Shown here: positions 32,939 to 40,842 of the stretch, in pieces
How positions within the stretch are numbered: position 1 is the first letter of the stretch
Layout of the letters: each line of letters opens with the position of its first letter
Origin: Bacteroidales bacterium
GTDB taxonomy: Bacteria; Bacteroidota; Bacteroidia; Bacteroidales; JAIOZK01
Direction of reading: 5' to 3'
Assembly (NCBI GenBank): GCA_021738625.1
Contig: JAIPBS010000008.1
Location: forward strand, 47,258 to 111,257
DNA: 64,000 nt
The notes under the pieces: generated by a model
What the model was told of the DNA's origin: nothing
The model's database searches: none
The model's input: only the letters and a program-made list of their open reading frames with translations
Position numbers and translations under genes: made by a program

Positions 32939-35407
32939 ATGCGTGAAAAAGATCAGGAACAGGAAAAGAATCAAAAAGAAAAGTCCGAGTTTAAAGAACT
33001 GAATGTGGAAGAAGCCCTGGACAGGCTTTCTGTTGATCCTGAGAAAGGACTGGATGAGGAGGAAGTAAAAAAGCGGCAGGAAAAATACGGCAAAAACGCA
33101 TTGGAGGAGGAAGAGGAAAATCCACTTATGGAATTCCTGTCGCACTTCTGGGGCCCCATTCCCTGGATGATCGAAGTGGCGGTAATTCTTTCGGCCATTG
33201 CCGGCCGCTGGGAAGATTTTGCCGTGATCTTCATCATGCTGCTCATCAACGGTGGTGTAAGCTACTGGCATGAACACAAGGCCAGCAATGCCATCAAAGC
33301 CCTTAAAGAAAAGCTTGCCCCCGAAGCAAGAGTGGTCAGGAATGGAAAAAACAAAAAGATCGCTTCTAAAGAATTGGTCCCCGGAGATATTGTGGTTTTA
33401 AGAATGGGCGACATCATCCCCTCCGACGCCAAACTGCTGAAAAAGGAACAACTCAGCGCCGATGAGTCCGCCCTCACCGGTGAATCCCTGCCTGTTAATA
33501 AAGAAGAAGGTGACTTACTGTTTTCCGGCACTACCGTAAAAAGAGGAGAAGCCAAAGCAGTGGTAACGGCAACGGGTTGCCATACCCGTTTTGCCAAAAC
33601 CGTGGAGCTGGTGGAAAGTGCGGAAGAAAAATCACATTTTCAGAAAGCCGTGTTGCGCATCGGATACTGGCTGATCGGCTTAACCGCCGGATTGGTGGCT
33701 CTGATCATCGGAACTGGTGTGGTCCGTGGCGATCCCCTCTGGGACATCCTTTTGTTTGCTTTGGTTCTCACCATTGCCGGAATTCCACAGGCTTTGCCCG
33801 CTGTGCTTTCCGTTACCATGACCGTGGGCGCCAACCGCCTGGCACGGAAAAAAGCCATCGTATCACGATTGGCTTCCATGGAGGAAATGGCCGGACTGGA
33901 AGTTTTGTTCTCGGATAAAACCGGCACCCTGACCAAAAACCAATTGGAATTGCAGGATCCCGTGGTTTTTGAGGCCGAAGATAAAAAAGACCTGATCATG
34001 GTGGCAGCCCTCACCGCCAAAAGGGGCGAAGAGGAAGAAGATCCCATCGACAAGGCCATTAGCGATGCGGTGGAAGACAAAGATGAACTGCACAATTACC
34101 AAATCGAAGCATTCAGGCCTTTTGATCCTACCCGCAAACGGGCAGAAACGGATGTTAAAAAAGATGACAAACAGTTCACTGCCGCCAAGGGCGCCCCGCA
34201 GGTGATCCTGGATTTGGTGAAAGCCGGTGAGGAATTAAAGAAAAAAGTCATTGACAAAGTTGATGAACTGGGGGAAGAAGGCTACAGATCGCTGGGTGTG
34301 GCAAGGAAGAAAAAAGACGGCAAATGGCAGTATCTGGGCCTGCTGCCCCTGCTTGATCCTCCAAGGGAGGATTCGGCGGATGTGGTGAAGGACGCACAGA
34401 ATCATGGCATTGACATCCGCATGGTGACTGGCGACCATAAAGCCATCGGCAGAAAGGTGGCTGGACAGATCGGACTGGAAGCGGATATTGTTTCCGCGGG
34501 TGAATATTTCGGAAATGATGAGCAAAAAAAGAAAGATATTCAACAAATTAAAGGCTTCGCAGAAGTCACCCCGGAACACAAATTCAATATCATCAAGGAG
34601 TTTCAGGCCAACGACAGGATCGTGGGCATGACCGGTGACGGGGTTAACGATGCCCCGGCGCTGAAACAGGCCGATGTAGGGATCGCGGTTTCGGGTGCTA
34701 CCGATGCGGCCCGCTCGGCTTCCGACCTGGTGCTGACTGAACCCGGACTGGGAGTGATCACCCAGGCCATCGAGGAAGCCCGCCGCATCTTCGAGCGCAT
34801 GATCAGCTATGCCACCTTCCGCATCACCGAAACCATGCGTGTGCTTTTGTTCATGACCGTGAGCATTCTGGCCTTCAACTTCTATCCCGTCACACCCATT
34901 ATGATCGTGCTGCTGGCCATCCTGAACGATATTCCCATCATGACCATCGCCTCCGACAATGTACGAACGGCCGCCAAACCGGTGAGGTGGAACATGAAAA
35001 GGGTGCTGAGCATTGCATCCGTACTTTCCGTTACCGGTGTGATCTCCTCATTTTTGCTGTACTGGTATCTCCGTACCCAGGCCAACGCTTCCACGGAAAC
35101 CATACAGACCATGATATTCCTCAAGCTGCTGGTGGCTGGCCACATGACCATCTTCCTGACCAGGAACACCGGAGCCCTGTGGCAGAAACCCTATCCCAGC
35201 CTGTTACTATTTCTCACCCTGGAAGGCACGCAAGTCATCGGCACCCTTTTTGCGGTCTATGGTATACTGATCCCGCCCATCGGATGGGCCAATGCGGGAA
35301 TCGTATGGGCGTATGCATTTGTATGGATCTTTATGCTGAGCGGCGTGAAAATCCTCACATACAAAATTCTTGAAAAATACACAGATATTGAAACCACAAA
35401 CAGATAA
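32939..35407 (+). CDS. Plasma-membrane type proton-efflux P3A ATPase
   Basis: 822 residues, similar in plan to plant and archaeal H+-ATPases of group P3A. An acidic/basic N-terminal tail precedes the cation-ATPase N domain (EALDRLSVDPEKGLDEEEVKKRQEKYG). Marks are LTGESLPV, IAGIPQALPAVLSVTMTVGA in TM4, phosphorylated D326 in LFSDKTGTLTKNQLEL, MTGDGVNDAPALKQADVGIAV and D664 in LAILNDIPIMTIASDN, the residue equivalent to the TM6 Asp essential for proton transport. The large C-terminal autoinhibitory domain of plant enzymes is absent. It could support pH homeostasis or energise the membrane by ATP hydrolysis. It is co-transcribed with the copper ATPase upstream. P3A pumps are uncommon in Bacteroidota, so transfer is possible. 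Confidence 0.9.
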   Translation: MREKDQEQEKNQKEKSEFKELNVEEALDRLSVDPEKGLDEEEVKKRQEKYGKNALEEEEENPLMEFLSHFWGPIPWMIEVAVILSAIAGRWEDFAVIFIMLLINGGVSYWHEHKASNAIKALKEKLAPEARVVRNGKNKKIASKELVPGDIVVLRMGDIIPSDAKLLKKEQLSADESALTGESLPVNKEEGDLLFSGTTVKRGEAKAVVTATGCHTRFAKTVELVESAEEKSHFQKAVLRIGYWLIGLTAGLVALIIGTGVVRGDPLWDILLFALVLTIAGIPQALPAVLSVTMTVGANRLARKKAIVSRLASMEEMAGLEVLFSDKTGTLTKNQLELQDPVVFEAEDKKDLIMVAALTAKRGEEEEDPIDKAISDAVEDKDELHNYQIEAFRPFDPTRKRAETDVKKDDKQFTAAKGAPQVILDLVKAGEELKKKVIDKVDELGEEGYRSLGVARKKKDGKWQYLGLLPLLDPPREDSADVVKDAQNHGIDIRMVTGDHKAIGRKVAGQIGLEADIVSAGEYFGNDEQKKKDIQQIKGFAEVTPEHKFNIIKEFQANDRIVGMTGDGVNDAPALKQADVGIAVSGATDAARSASDLVLTEPGLGVITQAIEEARRIFERMISYATFRITETMRVLLFMTVSILAFNFYPVTPIMIVLLAILNDIPIMTIASDNVRTAAKPVRWNMKRVLSIASVLSVTGVISSFLLYWYLRTQANASTETIQTMIFLKLLVAGHMTIFLTRNTGALWQKPYPSLLLFLTLEGTQVIGTLFAVYGILIPPIGWANAGIVWAYAFVWIFMLSGVKILTYKILEKYTDIETTNR

Positions 35408-35450
35408 GTAAAAAAATGAACAAAAACACTACTGACCGACTAAAAGCTAT

Positions 35451-35593
35451 GAGATTCCTCGCTTCGCTCGGAATGACATGATACTTGGGTGATCAAAGTG
35501 AGGTGAGGGGGGGGGGCGGCGGCCATACCGCCGCACCGCCCCCTCACCTCACCAAACCTCTGAGAACACTGTCATTCCGAAGCGAGGAATCTC
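35451..35593. repeat. Compound GC-rich palindrome with ten-G run
   Basis: Outer arms: GAGATTCCTCGCTTCG continuing to GGAATGACA (35451-35478) and its complement TGTCATTCCG-AAGCGAGGAATCTC (35570-35593), which lacks four bases of the left arm. Inner arms: GTGAGGTGAG followed by a run of ten G and GCGGCGG (35498-35522), answered by CCGCCGC then CCCCTCACCTCAC (35527-35552). The outer arm resembles a GGAATGACA-type repeat I have seen in many unrelated genomes. It fills the gap between the proton ATPase and the LigD phosphoesterase gene. Confidence 0.8.
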
Positions 35594-35632
35594 TGAGAAA
35601 TTAACCGGACAATAGTGAAAAAAAAGAAAAAG

Positions 35633-36241
35633 ATGAAATACGATAAAAGCGACCTGAACGAATACAAGGAAAAACGGGATTTTAAAAAAACCACCGAACC
35701 CAAAGGCGGTAAGAAAAAGAAATCGGATAAACCCAGGTTTGTGATCCAGAAACACGATGCCAGCAGCCTGCATTATGATTTCAGGATAGAGATAGAAGGT
35801 GTAATGAAATCCTGGGCCATCCCCAAGGGGCCATCTACCGACCCCTCGGAAAAACGGCTGGCTACCCTTACAGAAGACCATCCCATAGAATATGCTGATT
35901 TTGAAGGAACCATCCCAGAGGATCAGTATGGCGGCGGAACCGTGATCGTATGGGATGGCGGAACTTACCGCAACATACGCGCTGACAAGGAAGACGACGG
36001 CATGTCGATGCAGGAATCCTTCGAAGACGGCAAGGTGGAAGTTTGGCTGGAAGGCAAAAAACTGAAAGGCGGTTACGTGCTCATCCACACCAAACAGGGC
36101 GGAAATGAGAAAAACTGGCTTTTTAAAAAAATGAAAGACGAGGAAGCCGACGCCCGCAAGAAACCGGTTAAGTCAGAACCCAAATCCATCCTTTCGGATA
36201 AGACGGTGGAGGAGATGGAAAAGGAAATGAAGAAGAAATAA
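35633..36241 (+). CDS. LigD-type 3'-phosphoesterase (PE) domain protein
   Basis: 202 residues from ATG 35633 (GTG 35615 is possible and would add six mostly Lys residues). Residues 40-150 are the PE domain: FVIQKHDASSLHYDFRIE carries the two catalytic His and the Asp of the HxxxxxHxD motif, and EDHPIEYADFEG the third His. The segment PEDQYGGGTVIVWDGGTY completes the domain. In Pseudomonas LigD this module trims 3' ribonucleotides and phosphates at breaks before ligation. Here it is a stand-alone protein. The C-terminal tail is highly charged. It is the first of three genes that together make a split LigD; the ligase gene starts 117 bases downstream after an R2 hairpin. Confidence 0.9.
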   Translation: MKYDKSDLNEYKEKRDFKKTTEPKGGKKKKSDKPRFVIQKHDASSLHYDFRIEIEGVMKSWAIPKGPSTDPSEKRLATLTEDHPIEYADFEGTIPEDQYGGGTVIVWDGGTYRNIRADKEDDGMSMQESFEDGKVEVWLEGKKLKGGYVLIHTKQGGNEKNWLFKKMKDEEADARKKPVKSEPKSILSDKTVEEMEKEMKKK

Positions 36242-36345
36242 AAGCTTAACCGCCAAGACGCAAAGGAGGCGCAAAGCACGCAAGATTTTTCTTTGCGTCC
36301 CTTGCATGATCATTGCGCCTCCCGATAGCTATCGGGAGTGGTTAA
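36242..36345. repeat. R2-type imperfect hairpin plus CCCGATAGC palindrome
   Basis: AACCGCCAAGACGCAAAG opens a long imperfect hairpin: GGAGGCGCAA at 36262-36271 pairs with TTGCGCCTCC at 36313-36322, and inner CTTTGCGTC pairs with GACGCAAAG. It runs into a 20-bp perfect palindrome at 36319-36338 whose half is CTCCCGATAG. Similar R2 hairpins lie at 39190, 53363 and 56418. No coding signal. Confidence 0.75.
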
Positions 36346-36358
36346 ATTAATATCGATT

Positions 36359-37354
36359 ATGGCAGACATATTTAACAATTTACCCGATGAAGCTCGTGAC
36401 AAGCTTCACAAAAAGTCCCAGCCCGACTGGACCGCTCCCATGCTGGCTACGCTCACCAATGAGCGGTTTTCGAAGGAGGACTGGATCTATGAGCGCAAGC
36501 TGGACGGTGAGCGTTGCCTGGCTTTCAAAAATGGGAAAGCGATAAGCCTGATGTCGCGCAACAAGAAAAAGAAAAACCATCAATACCCGGAGATTGAGGA
36601 AGCCCTTAAAGATCAGGAACATGATTTCATCATCGACGGGGAAATCGTTGCTTTCGACGGGGATGTGACCTCCTTTTCAAAGCTGCAACCCAGAATGCAC
36701 AGCAGCGACCCCGACCTGGATGTGGAGGTGTTCTATTACGTGTTCGACATCATTTACCTGAACGGTCATGATCTTTCAAAGATCGGGCTAAAGCACCGAA
36801 AAGCCCTGTTGAAAGAGGCCGTAAGCTTCGATCATAAAAATCTTCGTTATACGACCCACCGCAACAAGGAAGGTGAAAAATTTCTCAAAGAGGCCTGCAG
36901 CAAAGGCTGGGAAGGACTGATCGCCAAAGACGGCAACAGCAAATATAAACACGACCGTTCCAAAAAATGGCTGAAGTTTAAATGTGAAAACCAGCAGGAA
37001 CTGGTCATTTGCGGATATACCCCGCCCGGTGGCTCCCGCTCGCACTTCGGGGCCTTGGTCGTGGGGTATTATGATGATGGCAAATTAAAACATGCCGGCA
37101 AGGTGGGAACGGGCTACGATGAGGAAACACTGAAAAGCTTGCATGATAAAATGAAACCCCTGGAGCAGGATAAGCCGCCCTTCGATGATGAAGACCCGGA
37201 TTACAAGAAAGCTACATGGCTAAAACCAAAACTGGTCGGGGAGTTTCGCTTCACCGAATGGACGGATGACAACAAATTAAGGCATCCCTCCTTCCTCGGG
37301 CTACGGGATGATAAAAAAGCAAAAGATGTTAAAAAGGAGGAACCTGAATTATGA
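36359..37354 (+). CDS. ATP-dependent DNA ligase, LigD ligase domain type
   Basis: 331 residues from ATG 36359 (a GTG at 36338 lies in the preceding palindrome). The nucleotidyltransferase motif I is ERKLDGERCLAF with catalytic K47; further motifs are DGEIVAFD (III), FYYVFDIIYLNG, WEGLIAKDGNSKY (IV) and KWLKFKCE (V). The OB-fold follows (ELVICGYTPPGGSRSHFGALVVGYYDDGKLKHAGKVGTGYDEE), with the end FRFTEWTDDNKLRHPSFLGLRDDK typical of LigD ligase modules. It seals double-strand breaks with ATP. It overlaps the polymerase gene by ATGA. Ku, the usual partner, is not in the window. Confidence 0.93.
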   Translation: MADIFNNLPDEARDKLHKKSQPDWTAPMLATLTNERFSKEDWIYERKLDGERCLAFKNGKAISLMSRNKKKKNHQYPEIEEALKDQEHDFIIDGEIVAFDGDVTSFSKLQPRMHSSDPDLDVEVFYYVFDIIYLNGHDLSKIGLKHRKALLKEAVSFDHKNLRYTTHRNKEGEKFLKEACSKGWEGLIAKDGNSKYKHDRSKKWLKFKCENQQELVICGYTPPGGSRSHFGALVVGYYDDGKLKHAGKVGTGYDEETLKSLHDKMKPLEQDKPPFDDEDPDYKKATWLKPKLVGEFRFTEWTDDNKLRHPSFLGLRDDKKAKDVKKEEPEL

Positions 37355-38265
37355 GCAGTATTGAAATCAATGGCCACGAAATTGAAATTTCCAATCCCGA
37401 TAAGGTAATCTTTCCGGAGGAAAACCTCACCAAAAAAGACCTTGTGGAGTATTACCGGAAAATTTCCGAATACATCCTGCCCTACATCAAAGACCGGCCG
37501 ATGATGCTGCACCGCTATCCGAACGGCATCGACGGCAAGGATTTTTACCAGAAGGAAGTGCCGGACTATTTCCCGGAATGGATAGATACCATCACAGTGA
37601 AAGTGAAAAAGGAAGAGCAAGATACACAGGAATTTACCAGTTGCAATTCGGAGGCCGCCCTGGTTTACGTGGCCAACCAGGCTTCCATCACCCCGCATGT
37701 TTTCCTGAGCAAGAAAGGCAAGCTAAACAATCCTGACAAGATGATCTATGACCTGGATCCGCCAAAAGACGAATTTGAGGTAGTACGGGAATGTGCAAAG
37801 GATTTTAAAAAGCTTTTTGAAGAACTTGAACTTAATTGCTTTGTGATGACTACAGGTTCAAAGGGGCTCCACATTGTGATCCCCCTGGATGAACAGGCGG
37901 ATTTCAAGGAAGTCAGGGAGTTTGCAAAGGATGCGGCCAACCTGCTCGCCGACCGTGAACCGGAAAAATATACCATTGAAACGCTCAAAAAGAACAGGGA
38001 AGGAAGGTTGTTCCTGGATTATATGCGGAATGCCCATGGTGCAACTGCAGTGGCACCTTACGCATTAAGAGCCAGGAAAGGAGCACCGGTGGCCACCCCG
38101 CTCGACTGGGATGAGGTGGGAAACAAAGATTTAAACGCCCAAAGTTATAACCACAGCAACATCTTCAGGCGGTTGAGCAGCAAAAAAGATCCCTGGAAAG
38201 ATTTTGAGAAAAAGAAGAATGGCTTGAAGAAAGCACGGGAGAAGCTGAATGAGATGATAAAATAG
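37351..38265 (+). CDS. LigD-type polymerase/primase domain protein
   Basis: 304 residues covering the complete LigD POL module (archaeo-eukaryotic primase fold). The catalytic acidic pair is in MIYDLDPPKDEFE (D134 and D136), and FVMTTGSKGLHIVIPL carries the GSKGLH motif that binds the incoming nucleotide. RLFLDYMRNAHGATAVAPYALRARKGAPVATPLDWDEV is the usual C-terminal block. The module fills gaps with ribo- or deoxynucleotides during end joining. The start overlaps the ligase stop by four bases behind AAGGAGG, so synthesis is coupled. With the two genes upstream it makes a LigD split as PE, LIG, POL. Confidence 0.93.
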   Translation: MSSIEINGHEIEISNPDKVIFPEENLTKKDLVEYYRKISEYILPYIKDRPMMLHRYPNGIDGKDFYQKEVPDYFPEWIDTITVKVKKEEQDTQEFTSCNSEAALVYVANQASITPHVFLSKKGKLNNPDKMIYDLDPPKDEFEVVRECAKDFKKLFEELELNCFVMTTGSKGLHIVIPLDEQADFKEVREFAKDAANLLADREPEKYTIETLKKNREGRLFLDYMRNAHGATAVAPYALRARKGAPVATPLDWDEVGNKDLNAQSYNHSNIFRRLSSKKDPWKDFEKKKNGLKKAREKLNEMIK

Positions 38266-38362
38266 GTTCCGCATTTTGTAAAGTGCCCGGTGAGTGCCAG
38301 GAATCTCAATAAAATTTGCAGAAGATTTGGAATATCGAAAGTATAATTAAAACCACACTGTT

Positions 38363-39148
38363 ATGCCAGAACTACCAGACGTTGAAGTTTTCCGGCAACA
38401 TGCCGAAAAACATGCAAAGAATAAAAAAATCAGTGAAATCAGGTACAATGATGCCGGGCGGGTTTTGAAATCCTCAAAGCAGAAAATATCACGCAACCTG
38501 AAAGGACAAAAGTTTACTGGTTCTGCACGAGCCGGTAAACATATGTTCCTGAAAACGGACGATGATAAATGGCTGGCCATGCATTTCGGGATGACCGGCT
38601 TTTTGAAGCACTGGAAAAAAGGGGATGATGAACCCGAATACTCCAAAGTGATCTTCAGTTTTGACGACGATCACAGGCTTTCCTATATTTCCAAACGCAA
38701 GCTGGGAGAACTCGAGATCACCGATAATCCCGAAGCTTATAAAAAAGAGAACCACATCGGCATCGATGCCCTGGATTGCAGTTTTAAGGAATTCAAGGAA
38801 GCACTGAAGGACAAGCAGGGCGGGATCAAAAACGTGCTGATGGACCAGAGCAAAGTATCCGGTATCGGGAATATCTATTCGGATGAGATCCTCTACCAGG
38901 AAAAACTACATCCGAAACATAAGTTCGAAAAACTGGATGAAAAACAGCTGAAGTCCCTACATAAGACCATACAAAGGGTTATGCAAACAGCCATCGACAA
39001 CAAGGCACAGCCATCTGATCTGCCGGACCACTACCTGCTCCCCCACCGGGAAGAAGGCAACAACTGCCCTGACTGCAAGGGAAAGATCAAGAAGATTAAG
39101 ATCAATGGAAGAGGAACGTATGTTTGTCCAAAGTGCCAGAAACTATGA
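38363..39148 (+). CDS. Fpg/Nei family DNA glycosylase/AP lyase
   Basis: 261 residues. The N-terminus MPELPDVEVF has the catalytic Pro2 and Glu3. K near residue 54 in SARAGKHMFL is the conserved Lys, and MHFGMTGFL follows. The helix-two-turn-helix region includes GGIKNVLMDQSKVSGIGNIYSDEILYQEKLHP. The C-terminal zinc finger is CPDCKGKIKKIKINGRGTYVCPKC with all four Cys. The enzyme removes oxidised bases such as 8-oxoguanine or ring-opened purines and nicks the site. It is somewhat shorter and more basic than MutM, and Fpg versus Nei8-like specificity is not certain. It stands 97 bases after the LigD polymerase gene, on the same strand, extending the repair theme. Confidence 0.92.
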   Translation: MPELPDVEVFRQHAEKHAKNKKISEIRYNDAGRVLKSSKQKISRNLKGQKFTGSARAGKHMFLKTDDDKWLAMHFGMTGFLKHWKKGDDEPEYSKVIFSFDDDHRLSYISKRKLGELEITDNPEAYKKENHIGIDALDCSFKEFKEALKDKQGGIKNVLMDQSKVSGIGNIYSDEILYQEKLHPKHKFEKLDEKQLKSLHKTIQRVMQTAIDNKAQPSDLPDHYLLPHREEGNNCPDCKGKIKKIKINGRGTYVCPKCQKL

Positions 39149-39189
39149 TTTTGGGCTTGCGGGATTTTCCTTCTAGAGCTATAAAAATA

Positions 39190-39302
39190 TGGACCATTAA
39201 CCGCAAAGATCGCCAAGAATGTAGCAAAGATCGCTAAGTGTTTCTTAAGGCAATATTATCCTTTGCGGTCTTTGCATTAACCTTGCGCACTTTGCGTTTA
39301 AA
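39190..39302. repeat. R2-type imperfect hairpin
   Basis: TTAACCGCAAAGATCGCC opens the left side; the right side reads CTTTGCGGTCTTTGC and CTTTGCGTTTA. Pairing is imperfect and the left side contains its own tandem GCAAAGATCGC repeats. It fills the gap between the Fpg/Nei and DUF72 genes. Confidence 0.65.
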
Positions 39303-39354
39303 TAAGTTCACACATAATTAATTAATACAAACCTAACATCAAAACCAGGGAATT

Positions 39355-40068
39355 ATGAAAAACTATATCGGTTGTTCCGGCTTCAACTACGACGATTGGA
39401 AAGGTGTTTTTTACCCTGAAGATGTCCCCAAAAAGAAATGGCTGGAACATTATGCTGAAAAGTTCGATACGGTGGAGATCAATGCTTCGTTCTACCATAT
39501 GCCCAAGGAGAAAACTATAGATAATTGGTATGAGCGCACACCCGGCAATTTCCGGTTCACCATGAAGGGCAGCCGTTTTGTGACCCATCAGAAAAAGCTG
39601 AACGATCCGCAGGAACCCGTGAAGAAATTCTATGAGCTGGTTTCCCGGCTCAAAGGAAAGCTGGGTTGCATCCTCTGGCAACTGCCCGGCAACCAACACA
39701 AAGATACCGACAAGCTCAAAAACTTCTGCAAGGCGCTGAGCAGCGATTTCAGGAATGTGATTGAATTCCGTCATAATTCATGGTTCGATGATGAAGTTTA
39801 CGACATCATGAAAGATCATGATGTAAGTTTTTGCATAATCTCTGCCCCGGGTGAGCTGAAGGAAGATGCCGTAAAAACCGCTGATCCGGTTTATCTCCGC
39901 TTCCACGGCAAAAAGGAATGGTACAAATATCTTTACAGCGAGAAAGAACTGCAGGACTGGGCAAAGAAAATCAGGGAGCTGAATGCACGGCAAATTTATG
40001 CCTACTTCAATAACGATTATGAGGTTAATGCCCCGAAGAATGCGGAGCAATTCAACAAAATACTCTAA
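39355..40068 (+). CDS. DUF72 family protein (TIM-barrel, YecE-like)
   Basis: 237 residues, as usual for DUF72/YecE. The start YIGCSGFNYDDWKGVFYPED and EHYAEKFDTVEINASFYHMPKEKTIDNWYERTPGNFRFTMKGSRFVTHQKKL are clear family blocks; LGCILWQLPGN, VIEFRHNSWFDDEVYDIM and PVYLRFHGKKEWY follow. The fold is a TIM barrel. Function is not established; an iron-sulfur or nuclease role has been proposed for relatives, and in many genomes the gene lies near DNA repair genes, as here behind LigD and Fpg/Nei. The start ATG is preceded by an AT-rich stretch without a strong ribosome site. Confidence 0.9.
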   Translation: MKNYIGCSGFNYDDWKGVFYPEDVPKKKWLEHYAEKFDTVEINASFYHMPKEKTIDNWYERTPGNFRFTMKGSRFVTHQKKLNDPQEPVKKFYELVSRLKGKLGCILWQLPGNQHKDTDKLKNFCKALSSDFRNVIEFRHNSWFDDEVYDIMKDHDVSFCIISAPGELKEDAVKTADPVYLRFHGKKEWYKYLYSEKELQDWAKKIRELNARQIYAYFNNDYEVNAPKNAEQFNKIL

Positions 40069-40235
40069 TGGGCCAAGCCCATAGCTTTGCGTTCCACGCT
40101 CCATGCTCTGAGCTTTCAACACACTGTGAAATAATTCCACACTTCAACAAAACTCATTGCGTAACAAGCTGTCTTCCAACATAAATACCCGGATGGCAGC
40201 GTATTTGATCTTCCTTAAAAAAAAATATAAGAGCT

Positions 40236-40715
40236 ATGGCAAAAATGAAATTACCGGACGAATCGGACAGGATCAGAGCGAATACAAATGAAGAAATCAA
40301 CAGAAGGATAGATCGGGATATAGAGGACAACATCCGATATTATGCAACCCAAAACGAAAAGGCCCTCACCGAAAGGATCGACAGCCTGGAAGATGAATGG
40401 GATGTGGACCGGCTTGTGCAATTATGCATTTCAGGTGCGAGCATCTCAAGTATTTTACTCGGTGTTTTCGGATCCAAAAAATGGTGGCTGATCGCTGCAG
40501 CGGGCATGGGCTTGCTGGGCAATCATGCCGTGAATGGTTGGTGCCCTTCTGCAATGGTATTCAGAAGGATGGGTTTTCGCACCCGTCAGGAAATAGACAG
40601 GGAAAAATATGCCTTGAAGGCCATCCGCGGTGATTTTGACGAACTGACAAAATTCGACAACACCAAACTCGACGAGAAAGTTCTGGCTGCGATTGACGCC
40701 GTGAAAAGCCTGTAA
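40236..40715 (+). CDS. Small membrane protein with DUF2892-like hydrophobic core
   Basis: 159 residues. A charged N-terminal helix (residues 5-60) with RIRANTNEEINRRIDRDIEDNIRYY precedes two hydrophobic helices separated by a short turn (LVQLCISGASISSILLGVFGSKKWWLIAAAGMGLLGNHAVNGWCPSAMVF). GWCP is the mark of DUF2892/YgaP-like membrane domains. The C-terminal part FRTRQEIDREKYALKAIRGDFDEL is also known from relatives. It has no signal peptide. The role is unknown. It may be co-transcribed with the dehydrogenase-like gene at 40835, with a 38-codon frame in between. Confidence 0.75.
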   Translation: MAKMKLPDESDRIRANTNEEINRRIDRDIEDNIRYYATQNEKALTERIDSLEDEWDVDRLVQLCISGASISSILLGVFGSKKWWLIAAAGMGLLGNHAVNGWCPSAMVFRRMGFRTRQEIDREKYALKAIRGDFDELTKFDNTKLDEKVLAAIDAVKSL

Positions 40716-40725
40716 GGGAAACCCC

Positions 40726-40842
40726 ATGAATGAAATTTTGAGAAAGCTTTACCTGGCAGGACAACCTGTCAATTACAGGATGCTTTATAAGCAGGAAATT
40801 TTTATTATTTTCGGAGAAATCAACCCGGACCGTCATGAATAA
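40726..40842 (+). CDS. Possible 38-residue small protein
   Basis: A short frame from ATG 40726 to TAA 40842, preceded by AAGGGAA at a usable distance and overlapping the start of the next gene by eight bases, as in coupled operons. The product begins MNEILRKLYLAG and has an aromatic stretch EIFIIFGEIN. There is no family signal and it could be chance; the overlap and ribosome site are the only support. Confidence 0.25.
   Translation: MNEILRKLYLAGQPVNYRMLYKQEIFIIFGEINPDRHE

Noticed and set aside
35498..35552. GC-rich inner palindrome as an intrinsic terminator of the proton ATPase
   Set aside because: No T tract follows on either strand, so termination is not supported even though the hairpin is strong.
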